A DNA stretch of 64,000 nucleotides, taken from the NCBI GenBank assembly GCA_963920765.1, contig OY987249.1, positions 6,306,188 through 6,370,187 on the forward strand, given 5' to 3'. The DNA comes from Ulota crispa (Eukaryota > Streptophyta > Bryopsida > Orthotrichales > Orthotrichaceae). Position numbers and translations under genes: made by a program. Below, piece by piece: positions 19,209-32,205 of the stretch; positions within the stretch are counted from its first letter, which is position 1, and every line of letters begins with the position of its first letter. A model generated the notes under the pieces. That model made no database searches and was not told where the DNA came from. It saw nothing but the letters and a program-made list of their open reading frames with translations.

Positions 19209-21406
19209 TGTCGAATTGAGAAGAACGCGCCTTGAGAACACGCAGGGTGTCTTGCTGCAATCGTACGTTGCTGACTAAAATCGTTTTTGGTTTTAATCTT
19301 CACTCTTCAAATTTTTGATTCTAGTCTTCCGTTAGCCTATCCTATGGTTGGTTCTAGAGATATAAAGGTAAAAGTAGGGATAAGAGACCATTGAATACGG
19401 GATGGGTAGATTGGAATAGCAAACACAAGCTGCAGTCTATACAAAATCCTAAATTCAAATTCACGATCTACTAACCAAAACTCCAAATTATAAGAACAGA
19501 GCAAGTCTCGACCATATAGGTGATCAATTTCACTTTGTCACTACAACAATAAATGGCGTTAGATTTGGTTTAATCTGAACTACCTGCAACAAAGTTTACA
19601 AAATATAATAGAAATGAATTGATAACCGAGCCTCCAAAACCGGCTAAGAATAATAAAATCACATCCCACACATATATAAAAAATAAATCCAAAACATTTC
19701 TTTTGAAGTTTTCATATTTTCAAATCTTCAAGTCTTCAAGTCTTCAAGTCTTCATGTCTTCAAGTCTTCATGTCTTCAAGTCTTCATGTTTTAATAAAAA
19801 CAATAAGGAAAATCACAAATAACAAGTTCTAGAAAGGCTACAATCTTCTATCTATTGCCACAGATGGCTCAAAAATCCACATGCTAAACGTAATAGCAAT
19901 TTAAAAAGTTCTTTTAACCTTCTAACATTTCTCTAAATTTCAAGTCAATCTAAGCTATTGTTCAAAATTTATGCAGGTTCAAAGTAAAGGCTCTTTTTCT
20001 TCCTTGCAAACTAAACACTACCTCTATAAACTTCTATAACTTTTGTTCTACACATCACTTATAGAAACGTAATATTAATTTGAAAAGGTGATACCACTGG
20101 TTACAACTTCTAAAATTTTTACTTAAAAAATAAAACTATGTCCAAAAGTTCTAGTTAATCAAAGTGTGGATCTCAATTTTTTAAATAGCATCCAAACCCT
20201 CAACTTCTATACACTATGACTTCTTTAATAAGATTCCAAATGGAATGATTAAAGACAATTCAAAAAGCTATAACAACAAACTATCACTTTTAAATATTTG
20301 AGAAAAAAATTTCATACGATCCAAAAGTTATAGCTCTTCAAAATTTCGACCTTCTTATAACAAAAGGGCAGCCATCTCCAATCCTTCATACCTCCAATCT
20401 TTCATACCTCCATAACTTTCTCTTCCAAGCTTCAAATCTCAAATTTAATTACTTTCTAAAGAACGAAGATTAAAATGAACACTATCTTCAAATTTTGTTA
20501 TAAAATGACATACAGATCATAAGTTATGGCTTGTCAAAGTCTCAGCATTTCTTCATAGTTTGACTTTTTGACTCCAAAATTCAAACACTCATAACTTTTG
20601 CATTACAACTCCAAATCAAACTTGCAAATTTATTTTAGAAATGTGATCACACAAAAAACAATTTTTTCAAATTTCAATTCAAAATTATGTATACACAAAA
20701 AGTTCTCTCACATCAAAGTTTTGGGATTTCTTCTTTTTTCTCACCAACACTCATACATTAACTTCCAACAATTAAAGAATTTTTCTTCCTTGATTTTGAT
20801 CCTATCTAAGATAAAAAAGTGGGGCACATCAGCTCATGCCCCTTTCTATTCTAACCCCACCATAGATGCCAAACCCCTTTTTATTTCACATTTTTTCCAT
20901 TCATTTCTAAATCCTTAGTGTTTTTTATTCAAACAAATGCAAAATATATGAGCCTTCTAAAACATTTAGATAAACGTATAAAAATAATTAAATTACAAAA
21001 TAAACACCAGCGTAAAGTGGTCACATGCCCTTGCAGACATATAATAACATCAAACGTTTGTCTTTAGTCGCCAAGTTGTAGACTTGGTTGGCTGAAAAAG
21101 CAGTTATCTCTGGCTGCCCGCCGGTCCGAGTTTGAATCCCATTGGATTTGTTGAGCGGTGATGGCGGCTCACGACTTGGCATTTAATGAGGCAAGAAATT
21201 GGCCTAGCCAACCTGCTACTTACCTCTCTAAATTGTGCATATGACAAGACGGCGCAGTACATTGGAATCTATGGCCGCTGCGCTGTCATCAAACCGTGGT
21301 CCTCATCACGATCACCTCTTTTGCCACAACTGTTGATTTATTGAAATCAACACAAACATAAATAAATAATGAGTATTTGCATAATGGAAAGATCTCCATT
21401 AGGATA
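19209..21406 (-). repeat. Gy2 5' LTR
   Basis: About 2.2 kb, opening TGTCGAATTGAG and closing ATTAGGATA on the plus strand. It is colinear with the Gy1 LTRs but clearly diverged, with expansions such as extra CTTCAAGT repeats near 19,720-19,790. Confidence 0.9.
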
Positions 21407-21859
21407 GCGTGAGCTTTGCGTTGACACTAATCAAGGGGTGGATGTGTTAGGCAGCAAGGGCTGGTAACTAATGCCAGCTTCTGCAAGCTTTGAGGACAGA
21501 GTTGGCACGAGGGAATCTTGATTGAGCAACCGCTGGATTTGGGGAGTGCAAGCAATTAGCGTAGGGTTGGTGATTGATGCAAGCTAGTCTCTAGGGAATC
21601 TAAGTGATTATAATTGTGGCTGAAAACTGATCTCAATGGCGGCGGCTGTAATAAGCTGTAACAAACTCAAGAGCAAAGGTAAGCCACAAACTACGGGAGT
21701 TTGAGTAGCAAGATGACTTCTCAAGGAGTTCCAAAAGAATTGAGAAAGCTAGCCGAAGCTCAGCTGAAAGGATTCTAGTAAAACTGCTAGGAGGGCTTGT
21801 TCTGGTAAGGGAGCTTGGTTTTGATAGTGGTCTGACATGGTGAAGATTTCATGATAGGA
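21407..21859. other. Spacer or diverged start of B3
   Basis: No ORF and no clear partner. It could be the most diverged part of the B3 LTR or older flanking DNA. Confidence 0.3.
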
Positions 21860-22236
21860 TATCCCACTGTGGATTCTAATATTTAACTTGACTATTTGAG
21901 TCATTGAAACTTCTAGGAAGTGTAGAAAAGCGGCATTGCCAAGTCTTAATCCAACTTCCTAGAAGTTAGTACAACCACAGCAATGCTAAGCACTCTAACT
22001 CTACGAACATGCTAAAGGATACTCTAAACTCCTAAGGGGGATGGCACCCAATGCTTCTCAAAGGGTAAGCTCACTAAGTATGGGCTTCTAAGACTAAGGA
22101 GAAGTGAAGGTGCAAGTAGCACTGAGAGGAGATAGGACCAAGTCATGGTCAGTGAACTAAAATATTAGGGAATGACTACAAGTGGTAAGAGGAGTGACAA
22201 GTGACCAAGGGATGTTTTTGGAAGGAGGTGGGCCTC

Positions 22237-22250
22237 CTTTTATACTTTTG
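22237..22250 (+). promoter_or_regulatory. TATA-like box of the family B LTR
   Basis: CTTTTATACTTTTG is conserved at the equivalent position of B2 (minus strand, about 15,580-15,592) although the surrounding LTR has diverged. That conservation is the reason for calling it a promoter element. Confidence 0.5.
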
Positions 22251-23584
22251 GGGGGGGGCCACCTCAGCACTCTATCTAGGATATCCATAGATCCTTTGAA
22301 ATCTACCTAAAATCTAAGAAAAACCCAAAATGGATGAAATCTGGATGAAGCTGCCATAACTTTTGGAGCGTAGCTTCAAACAACAAATAAATGGTGGCAT
22401 TGAATTCTTTGGATCCAAAATAGTCCATTTTTATTGTTCACACTCCCAATTCCAAGCTACATGCGTTGGAAGACTTGAATGAAGCGTTAGGAGTAGATGG
22501 ATGAAAATCTAGAATTGGGAATTCATCCCAAATTGAGAAATTGACTTTCCGAGGTCTCCTAACATTGTTGGGGGAGCCAGAAAACACTCTTTGCTTCCGT
22601 CAATTGGGCTCTAAATGGATACAATCTTGAACTTGGATGTTGTGTATGTTCTTGAAATTGGATGGATGTCGCCATTAGAGGCCTTGCCGCTATCGAAACG
22701 ACTTGAAACTTGGGGGATCTTCATAAATCTTTGAAAAACTCTTCCATGAACTTTGGTGGCATTTTACTATCATTTGTCAATCTCCTTTGACCAAGGCCAG
22801 CTGATAACCTAGCAGGATTAACTGCTTGGAATCACGCTTTCTGAAAAGCGGAAGGTCTTGGAAACCTTAGGTGTGGACGCACCAAATTGACAATGTGACT
22901 TGGGCTAGGTGGCGTGGCCCTTGGCCATGGCATAACTAATCTACTCCTAAACTAACCCTCTCTAATTAGGCTAGTGGGGACTTTTGGAAGGGATCCCAAG
23001 CCCCTAGTAGCCAAACCTAAACTAATCCTCTCTAATTTGGTTAGTGGTGACTTTCAGAGGGGATCCCAAGCCCCTAGTAGCCAAACCTAAACTAACCCTC
23101 TCTAATTAGGTTAGTGGGGACTTTCGAAGGGGATCCCAAACCCCTAATATGTGTGTTGCTCAAACTAACTAAAAACCACTAAATCTCACTAAATCTCTCC
23201 TGATGACTTACCAAATGAAGTAGGATAAATGGCGTACCGCTAACCACTTAGTCTAACTAATTTAAACCAACATAAGTGGCTATTCCACTCACATCAATGT
23301 AATTTCAAAGCTACATAAAACAAAAAATGAATTTAGGACTTCTGGTGCTGAATCTAGGACTCATACCAAGCCGCATCATCACATTACAAGCCCTCCTATC
23401 AGTTCTTGAGGAATCTTGACAACTCAGCCTTATTGGGCCAGCACTCTTGATTCCCTTAGCAGCTCTTTGAGAAGTCACCATGCTTAGAAATTCTCTTGGC
23501 TTGAGGCCTCGCCTCACCCCCAAAGTCTCTCGGCCAGTAACAAGTAGAGCATACTCAACCCTTTGCCTCTCTCTTGAGTCTACC

Positions 23585-24210
23585 TAGTTGCCCTCTCTTG
23601 AGATCACATTCGGCCCCTTGTTTCTCTTAAATTCACGTGCTGCCCCTCTCTTGATTCTACCAGCTGCTGCTTCTCTCTTAAGATCACATTCGGCCCCTTT
23701 GTTTCTCTTGAATTCACCAGCTGCTGCTCTCTCAAGCCTACTAGCTATTGCCCTCTCTCGAGATCACGTCCGGCTCCTTGTCACTCTCGGGTCTACCTTT
23801 GTCTCTCTCTTGAGCTTACCAGCTGCTGCTCCTCTTGAGATCACATTTGGTTCTTTTCTCTCTTGAATTTATCCAGTTGGCCCTCTCTAGAATCTACTCA
23901 GCCGGCCCTCTCTTGAGATCGCTTTTGGCCCTTCTTTCTCAAATCTAACAGTTGCTGCCTCTTGAGTCATTTTTTCTCTTGAGTCTATGAGTTGCCCTCT
24001 CTCTAGATTTCACTCAGCCTCCTGTTCTCTCTCGAATTCACTAGCGCTGCTCTCTTGAGATCACCCGCGGCCCCTATTCTCTCTCAAATTCACTAGTGCT
24101 GCTCTCTCAAGATCACCTTTAGGTCCTGTCTCTTTCAAGTTTACTAGTGCCGCCCTCTCAAGATCACATTCGAGCCCTGTCTCCCTCAAATTCACTAATT
24201 GCAGTTCATC
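23585..24210 (+). repeat. CT-rich imperfect repeats in the B3 interior
   Basis: Repeats of a CTCTCTTGAGATCACATTCG / CCTTGTTTCTC / CACCAGCTGCTG theme, roughly 50-60 bp each. They occupy the place of the different repeats at 1,008-1,960 in B1. The frame open through part of them is a by-product of the repeat. Confidence 0.65.
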
Positions 24211-25117
24211 CACAATTCTCGGCCAGCCATCCATCCACTGCTCTCAGCTAATAGTTCATCCACAGCCTTCATTCGACATTTTTCATCCATAGTAGTCATC
24301 CACAACTCTCCTTCTAAAGCTTCAAGGCATGTAGCTTTGATCAGCCTTGGATTTGGCCCTTGAGGCTAAAATTTGGAAAATTAGGATAAAATAAGAAAGA
24401 AGGGATTAGAGCATTAAGAGCCCAACCACTTGTTTGTCCTCTAAGAAGTATCTCACATTGTCATGTGCTAAGATTGCATTTGCATTACTTGTGCTAGGCT
24501 TTACCATAGGAAAAGTCCCAGGGAGTCTTCCCTTGCATCATAGACTCCACTTAGAAGTGCGTACCCGTCATACTTAGCCCACTAATAAGACAAATGTCAC
24601 TTGGTGTCATCTTATATACTATTTAGGTCACCATAAAGGGGTATAAGGATCTCCAAGCTCCCTTCTAGGCGTACTCCCAACATTGTGATTATTTGTCACA
24701 ATTACGATAGGAGAAGCCGGCTCACTAGTGAGTTTTATTCCCCCCAATCTAGCAATACGTTGCGATTATTTGTCCCTAGAATAGAGTATTATACATTGAC
24801 CCAGCACCACCATACTACGAAAGGATGGAGGTCGTTCACAACCAAGACATAGGGTATGTGAACCCCCATGACGAGATATGATCACTTACGTAACCATTTC
24901 AATTACCCATGAAATCCCATGTATGAAATACTAAAAGCATATTGTCCTCTTCTTTGCTCATCATTGTATGTTGTAGGCTTGTTAGTAAAGATCCTTGGCT
25001 TGGAAGGTATCTTTAGTTGGAAATCTACAACCAAATCCACCTTCTTGCTGTTATAGCTCAATTTCCAGTTTTGTTAAAACTTGGTTGTACTTGCGTTTAC
25101 TTTTGAAGGGGGAGGTT

Positions 25118-26155
25118 TGAGCACTCACAAGGGGTGCGGTTCTCTTGCAGCTGCTAGTCCAGGCTTCTACTCTCCTTGGAGATATTGTGATTGATTGTAC
25201 AGCTGCATGCAATATGTCATTTATTAATCTTCTATATTTTATGTCTTTTGATATACTCTATATTTGTAGTATATGGTTTCTTTACCAATGTTTGCTTGTT
25301 GTTGTTTGCAGGAGGTAACATTCAAGCTTGTCATGACTCAGGTCGGCGCATAGTAGTAGTAGAGGAAGACAAGCTTGTTTTTAACAATCATTTGTTGCCA
25401 ATGGTGTGAGAGGCTGCAGCTGGTTCTGCTAAGAGGCAGCGAGTATCTTCACCAACTCCTTCAATTGATTCCAATGAGGCAAATTTTGACAAAGAAGATG
25501 TACATGTTTTCCTCAATCAATTCTGCAAATAAGTTTCTCCCTTCCTTTATTAATGTCTTTTCTTTTTTGATTCTTTATCATGTGAATTTGTTCTTGATCC
25601 TAAATTCTAAACCATGTTTTTGTAGCCCAAGCATAGAAGAAAATTTATGTGATGCCTTGTTATGCAGAGGCCATAGTCCATGTCATAGAAAAATATGGCA
25701 TAGTTAAAAAATCTTTGAGACCTTTTTGTGGAAAATTTAGAATGCCTCGCTTTCTCCAAATTTTTGCAATGGAGTCTAATTCAAGCAAGGCGGGAGCTTT
25801 TGCGGAAGCTAGCTTGAGTGTTAGAGGAATCTCTTTGTCAAGTTTCCTATCACTTTTTAGTTGTGAACTTGGACAGTAGTTATGATGATTTGGAGATTAT
25901 TCCTTCATCAGCCTCATATTAGAGAGTTCAGAAAATCTCTTATTTTGTTTTCAATGAGTTTTTTTGGGAGTCTCTAACTATGTTAAGTATGCTCTCATTT
26001 GATTTTTTCTTTATTTCTTGTGTTGATCACTAGTTTTGGAAACTTGCATTTGCTCATTGGAACTACGTCATATTACTTCTTCTTTGTTCTTGAAATTTTC
26101 TTAGTTTTGTTAATTTGGTGATTTTTTCTTCTAAAGCTTGCTCTTGTATAAGGTC

Positions 26156-26213
<58 letters not shown>

Positions 26214-26307
26214 TTATTTCTTTTCTTTTCTTTTTCACTCACTTCAATATCCCAAATATGCTAACAACCACTATTATGGGTTAATTTTTAAATTTTATGT
26301 CTTTGCT
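25118..26307. other. Intergenic, no gene supported
   Basis: TGAGCACTCACAAGGGGTG at 25,118 looks like the start of a B3 3' LTR but the similarity stops within about 20 bp. Small ORFs (25,191-25,879) have no recognisable domain. The rest is T-rich. Confidence 0.4.
26164..26210. repeat. (TA)n microsatellite
   Basis: About 23 uninterrupted TA units. Confidence 0.95.
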
Positions 26308-27862
26308 CACTACAAGAAAATGGGCATTTTATGACACTAAGTTATGACTATTGTGAGTCATTCCATTAGTAGAAAAACATGTTCAGTATTATATGATATG
26401 AACGCAGATTTCATGTTCACTTGGACGTATTTGGCTAACATACACACATCCAGTGGTTTTTGTTCACTTCTTTGTTATGAACGCTCATACATGGTTGTGT
26501 TTAGAAATTTTGCTTTGCGTTTTGGTCCTATTTTTGTGCGTTCACTACGGGGAAGTCAAAGCCAAGTTGACCTTCCACATGTTAACCAAGAATTCCGCAG
26601 TGACTAGTTAATTCTTGCCGAATGGCAGCATTTGTAACAAATTTGGTTATTCCGCCACAAGTGACGTGTCTCAAAACTTGCTATTTACGGTACCTTATGT
26701 TGAAATTGATACTTTTCATATTCTCCGCTTGTATTGACACATGCTGAGACATTACTTGTTCTAATTAACAAAGCTTTAAAAAAGAATTTTATGACATTCA
26801 TTTGTAGTTGTGAACAAGGTACTGCCTTGTTCTAGACATATCATTGTGTTTTTGATTTTGAATTTATTGTTACTGTGGACATTCTCGAATGTAGATTCCT
26901 GTCATTTTCTCTGTTAGGAAACGATTGCCAAATTATTAGTTGTTTAGAACTTGTCTTAGTTCCTGTCACAAGCAACAACCGTGTGTTCTTTTGAACACAA
27001 TATTTATATCAGCAGTGATCACCATCCCGCACTGCATATGTTGTTTAGGGTTTCCATTTTCCAGCCATAAACACCTTTGTTAGTGCTCATTATTGAAAGA
27101 GGATATAAAAATGACTAGAAACAGCATCACATTGCAATGTTCTAGCTCTAATGCTATAAACTATCCATAAAATCCACTCAACTCCATCAAATGCAAAGGG
27201 CCAACCACAAAAAGCTTTCCAACAGCATGTTGCTTAGTCCATCTCACAACACTTGAGAAACCCTCTTACCATACTTTCATATCTCCTCCACATCTGTCAA
27301 GACAAACAATAATACCACAAAACACAAGGCCGCTATCCTTTCAGTACCCCCCTCCCTCGTTTGTTTTGCTTACTTGCAATCGATGCTTTGGCAATAAAAA
27401 AACTTGTAGATCAGGATGCATCTCACTTGACCAAGCAAACTTACATAAAAATAAAGAGCTGCAGCAAGTTGAGGTTTGGCTTCAACAACTCAGAGGCCCT
27501 AAATACAAGGCAATCATCCAGCTCCATGAAAATGTTGGGGAGAGAGACAAGTGGCGCAAGCAAGACGACCAATCAAGCTTGTTATCCCAATGATATGTGT
27601 GGACAAGGGTTGCTCTCAAACCCTACTCCCAGGCTAGATAGCTTAGCAAAAGGGACGGTGCTTGCCTCCACTTTATGTGGGTGGAGAAAAATAATGATGG
27701 ATTGACCAATGATGTTTGTTACACAAAAATATACTGTATGAGGGAAATTATATTAGCTCTAGGACTAAACTTGGAAATTCTCCTTTGAAATCTATTGCAT
27801 GTATTTTTTCAATATACTTGTAATACTAGTAAATATAAGTTTGAATTTTTTTGTTTTATTTT

Positions 27863-28188
27863 AGGGAAAATCTCATGAGTACCATTGAAGTTTGCAATTT
27901 TTGCATAGATACTTGTATTTTTTTCAGAAATTATACAAACACCTTTGGACCAAAATTTTCACGCATTTCTTTTGTTGTGCATGTCATTTCCCTTCTTCCT
28001 TTGTGTTCACATTGCTTCTTTTTTGTTTCAGTACATTCTTTTATTCTACATTGGTGATAAATGAAGTACTAGCACAAAAAAATGAATGCCTAAAACTTTT
28101 GGTCCAAGGGTATTTGTGTAATTTCTAGAAAAGTACAGGTATCTATGTAAATATTGCAAACTTTAGAAGTATCCTTGAAATTTTCCCT
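27863..28188. mobile_element. Long-TIR MITE (family shared with 57,254-57,580)
   Basis: Inverted repeats of about 90-100 bp, starting AGGGAAAAT, include GTTTGCAAT, CATAGATAC and TTGGTCCAAGGGTATTTGTG-type blocks. They surround a short unique centre. Another copy lies in an intron of the MIP1-like gene. Confidence 0.75.
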
Positions 28189-28331
28189 TCTTTTTGTATA
28201 TGTTTTTTTTTCTTTCTTTTTATAATTCTATTTTTTAAATATGAATGTAGGAAACATAATAAATTAATTGCACCAGTAAAACTTAGAATTTGGGAATCAA
28301 CCATAAAAAGGCAATCGGTTATACCATTTAA

Positions 28332-29268
28332 CCCCTAAATCACTAAGCTCAAATTTTCACCAAAATTGCTCCAAAACTACCATGTCTAATATTATAGTAC
28401 AAGTACCAAACTTTAGAAAAAAAAAAATTTATGACAAATGTAGCTGTAAGATCTTACATTGCACTAGTATCAAAGGATGTGGAAAAAAGTTCATGAGTTT
28501 TCACCATGTATATTGTTAGATGTTTGAGTTTGAATTGACAAAAAGCCATTTTGTATTGCTGCAAAAATCTGGGCAGCTACACTTCACAAGGCCATATTTG
28601 TATGAAAAAAACTCCAAAATGGTTGCAATTTTTGGATTTGTTTTAAAAAGAAAGTTTGGTACACACCTGAAAATTTTCAAATCATTTGGAATTGTACAAC
28701 ACATGGAAAAACAATAGGAAGTGTAAAGAAGTAGAAAATGATTCAAACCACTAATTTGTTAAGAACTCACATAAGAACTTAATTATGGAAATTAAACATT
28801 CCAATTACAATGGTTGTAATGTTGTGATAAACAATCTACATTGTTTTGGTTTTGGTTTTTTTCTAAAATATTGAAAATTGAATAAACTAAAGAACTCAAA
28901 GTTATTTAAAGTAGAGAATCCATAACCACCAGCAAACAAAATCTCCTCATAACTTTCATCTCATTAAAATCAAAGTGGAATGATTTGCTTTCCAAATATA
29001 TATAAATGCAAAGGACCGATGTCAAAAAAAATTCAAAAAATATAATTTTAAAAGAAGTTTATTGGCTGCTTAACAAGCAAAGAAAACTACATATCATGCA
29101 ATAACTTTTGAACCATGAAGTCAGAAGTTATGAAAATTGTCAGACCTTAAAGCTACTCTTTGAATACATCATGTGTTCAATTTTCAAAGAAAAAAAATGA
29201 AAACCCATTGGTGGTGAGTTGCCCAAAATTGCTATGTTGCCAAAAAAGGGTGTTCAGGGCTTTAGGGG
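28332..29268. mobile_element. piggyBac-like non-autonomous element flanked by TTAA
   Basis: TTAA at 28,328-28,331 and 29,269-29,272 flank short imperfect inverted ends beginning CCCCTAAA. TTAA targets and ends starting CCC are typical of piggyBac. No transposase. Smaller elements with the same signature lie at 56,773 and 61,595. Confidence 0.5.
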
Positions 29269-30333
29269 TTAATTTTACATAACAAATATGATCAACCAAT
29301 GTATGCAAGAAATACACAAAAATACTTGCTTTTTGACTTCTATAAAATTAAGCCAAATTCTATAAAGCACTTGCAATTTTGACATATTGAACTTGAAATA
29401 GCAATTAGTCAATTGAACTTTCAAAAGAAAACTATATTAATATAAAAAATAGAAGAAAGTTTTTATTATACTTTTGTTTTTACTTTGAGCCCCTCAAATT
29501 TTTGAGATATGATGAAAGTGATGGTTTATCAAAGTTGAATGTAGCAAATTTTAAATATTCCTTTTAGAGATTTAAATTTTATTTTATATGCATGTGACAA
29601 CTGCTAAAATCATCTATGTTTACAAATAACACTAGTCACAAAAAACATTGAAATAATGGGACACCTTACATACTAATTATTGCTTATGAATTAATGGCTC
29701 CACTTTTATAAAGTGCATCATATTTTATACCAATAAAAGGTTGTCAATCAAAGGGCTTGTTGTACTTACTGGACTTGAATTTTATTAGACCCTTTAGTAC
29801 AATATAACATATAAAGAAAGCATGAATCCATTTTTTACTAATGGGCATTGGTTTGCAAGAAATCTTGTTGCACACATGCATCAGATTAGAAATATAATAT
29901 CGAATTTACTTTAATTTTGGTATTATTTTTAACATTTCATATTCTTCAAACTTTATTTTCAATTGTTTGATTGTTCAATAAAATCCTATGTTCTACTCAA
30001 CATTTGGATTTAAGCTATTTTGTGTTGATTATGTATTGTTGTCTAATTAAAATGTATATTAAAAAACAATCCATGTCTATATCTTTTCAAATCATTTTGG
30101 TACACCATAAATTGCCAGGGCAATAATACCAAAAAGGAAGTTTTGATCTTTATAAATTTTTGATATCGAGTAGTAATTGGCAAAAAAAATTAAATACCTA
30201 TCTCTTAGTACTATTCTCTTGTTCCTTACATTGTTAAATCTATACCAATGCCTTTGTAGTGATATAGTTTAAATACTGAAATTACACATGGCTATATAGA
30301 ATACTATTACAATATAATTTGATGATAAATTTA

Positions 30334-30742
30334 GGGAATTGCTAAAGCCACACCCAAAAATGCTAACACCACACCCTTGTAAGCATGTATTTTGCAAATT
30401 TAATGCTATTTTTTTTATTCAAGTGGTCCACCATTTATTCAATCAAGGCATTACCACCTTCTTAATAGAAAGAAAAACAAATACAATTTTTTTTTTGAAT
30501 TTTTATTGTACTATTGCTATTTTTTGATGTATTTTTGCTTTAAAATTTTTAAAAGTCTTATAATTTTAGTATTAAATTCAAGCACCTCCAAAAAAAAATT
30601 AAAGTAGTGTTAGAATGATGAAGGTGAAACAAATCATTTGCTTCAAACTTTAAAGATCAGCATTTAAATCTCATAATTCATGCTCAAAGCACACCTTGGG
30701 GGTGTCGTGTTAGCAATTTTGGGTGTGGCTTTAGCAATTCCC
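30334..30742. mobile_element. MITE with 8-bp target duplication (hAT-like)
   Basis: The 409-bp element has near-perfect inverted ends starting GGGAATTGCTAAAGCCACAC. Flanks are TAAATTTA on both sides (30,326-30,333 and 30,743-30,750), an 8-bp duplication as expected for hAT. The flank is palindromic, so part of it could instead belong to the inverted repeat. Confidence 0.7.
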
Positions 30743-31572
30743 TAAATTTAATATGTTCTATGACAAACTTCACAACAACTTCCTCGCAACAAGAACGTAT
30801 CCTCTCTTATAAGTTTCCTAGAAGCTGTGATGGAATTATTTGCTATACAAAGAAATTGTAATAGGAATTGTGAAATCCAATGTTGCAAATCATCATAAAT
30901 TTAACAAGAGTGCCAAAAAGTGTGTGATGTGAAGAGCATTTATTATTACTAAATATTGTTGCATTAATACCACATACATAGATACCATTTGGATTAAGTT
31001 TTATTAAAGCACACACCCCCGCTAATATGAAAAATGTGTTGAGGCGGAATGAAAGTGGTTGCAATTGAAGAAACGTACGGATGAACTATGTGAATGTATG
31101 CGTGTCATTAGCTGGAACGTCAAAATTTGGATTGGCCCATACTAATTAGGTTGATTGACTTTTGCATGTGCTTTGCAATAATTGCAATGTGCTTTTGAAA
31201 CGCTAGTTTACCAATCCAAGTCATTGTCCATGAAGATTAACGCCATGTCATCGGTCATGGACTTACCATGCTGCATTCCACTTGTTCGTGTAGACATGGT
31301 AATACTTACAAGGAACATGTTTCCCATTCATGAACATACTACTTATGTTTGAAACGTAGTTTCTACTATGCCATGTTATTGCCAACAAGATAGGTAACAA
31401 AAATTAACAACAGAGGTGGCCTAGAAATCTGGAAGAGGCAGTCTAACACAATTTTGTTGCACCATAATACAAAATAGCATGACCTCTAACATAGTTTTCT
31501 ACTAGTGTTCATAATTCTAAATGAATCATAACAATCATTAGTTTGAGTCATAAAATGCTCATTTTCTTGTAA

Positions 31573-31934
31573 GATCTTCACCATTGTTTGTATGCAATTT
31601 GTCCATTTTATACAAATGATTTTTCCCTAATTTCTACCCTAAACCTTACAATTTCTTTGGCTTACATCTTCTATTCCAATGCCCACCCCAAGCCCACGCT
31701 TTTCGGTACCACCTTACACGATTTGAAGAATTCCATTTTTGCAAACAATTTATTCAAATAAACCACTTGTACAATCCAATTTTTTGGGCATAAATCATCT
31801 AAGTCTTTGCCCAAAGTTTTCCCGCGGTTTTATGTACTTTTATCCACGGGAATAGAATTTTCATAAAATTTTCTCTAAAATTTAGGCTCACGGCTCTGTG
31901 CTCTATGCTCTGTGCTCACTAAATAGCAATCCCC
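31573..31934. other. Intergenic, nothing seen
   Basis: No ORF or repeat partner noticed. Confidence 0.4.
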
Positions 31935-32130
31935 CCCATTGTACCAATGGAGGTAACAAAAATATCCTTGCAATAATAAAAAATGTAAAAGGTGTAACAA
32001 TAGAAAATGTAAAAGGTGCAACTTGTTAAATAAAGAAAATGTAAAAGGCGCAACTTACATGCATGGAATGCAACTCATAGTTGCACTCAAACTCTTTACT
32101 TTTCATCCAAAATGAGGTCTTGGGATTCTT
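31935..32130 (+). repeat. Fragment of the element at 42,001-43,089
   Basis: CCCATTGTACCAATGGAGGT and the following bases match the inverted right end of that element (GTTGGTACAATGGG at 43,076-43,089 and the segment ATATCCTTGCAATAA). The other end is not present. Contains short repeats of GAAAATGTAAAAGG. Confidence 0.55.
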
Positions 32131-32188
32131 TTACAGATATAAGTAAAAGAAGATAGAAAATAGATAAGTAAAAGATAGAAGGTAGATA

Positions 32189-32205
32189 AATAGATATATA
32201 AGACG
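32189..32205 (+). promoter_or_regulatory. TATA-like box upstream of F-box copy A
   Basis: ATAGATATATAAGACG sits at the start of the region that is duplicated at 44,984. The paralogous copy has TATATATAAAAG at the same place. If this is the core promoter, the transcript has a non-coding upstream exon, consistent with an acceptor (GTGCTTGCAG) about 230 bp before the ATG in both copies. Confidence 0.4.

Larger units (their letters stand above)
16919..21406 (-). mobile_element. Gy2: decayed, internally deleted relative of Gy1
   Basis: Same orientation as Gy1. The right LTR is complete (19,209-21,406). The interior holds only a broken gag. The left side has just the outer 125 bp of the other LTR (16,919-17,042), which joins directly to gag sequence, so the whole of pol and most of the 3' LTR are gone. 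Many differences from Gy1 are C-to-T or G-to-A changes. It cannot be autonomous. Confidence 0.9.
21860..25117 (+). mobile_element. Family B copy 3 (B3): LTR plus non-coding interior
   Basis: The LTR runs to about 23,335 and shares with B1 and B2 the 70-bp tandem repeats and the A-rich end; the TGGTGCTGAATC motif follows near 23,342. The interior holds simple repeats and then the conserved 3' segment 24,740-25,117, ending in AAGGGGGAGG before TGAGCACTC at 25,118. It is the most diverged of the three copies. No gag or pol is visible, so its movement would depend on another element. Confidence 0.65.
26308..31572. mobile_element. Possible 5.3-kb CACTA-type non-autonomous element
   Basis: CACTACAAGAAAATGGGCAT at 26,308 is matched in inverted form near 31,550-31,572, where the outer bases are damaged (CTTGTAAG instead of CTTGTAGTG). 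Subterminal similarity continues for about 40 bp inward. The interior is AT-rich, carries several smaller inserted elements and shows no transposase. Two unrelated MITEs of one family facing each other is the main alternative. A further CACTAGTAGAAAAC-type end lies at 31,495-31,508. Confidence 0.35.

Noticed and set aside
25191..25879. Short ORFs after B3 suggestive of exons
   Set aside because: No domain, no consistent splice chain, T-rich composition.
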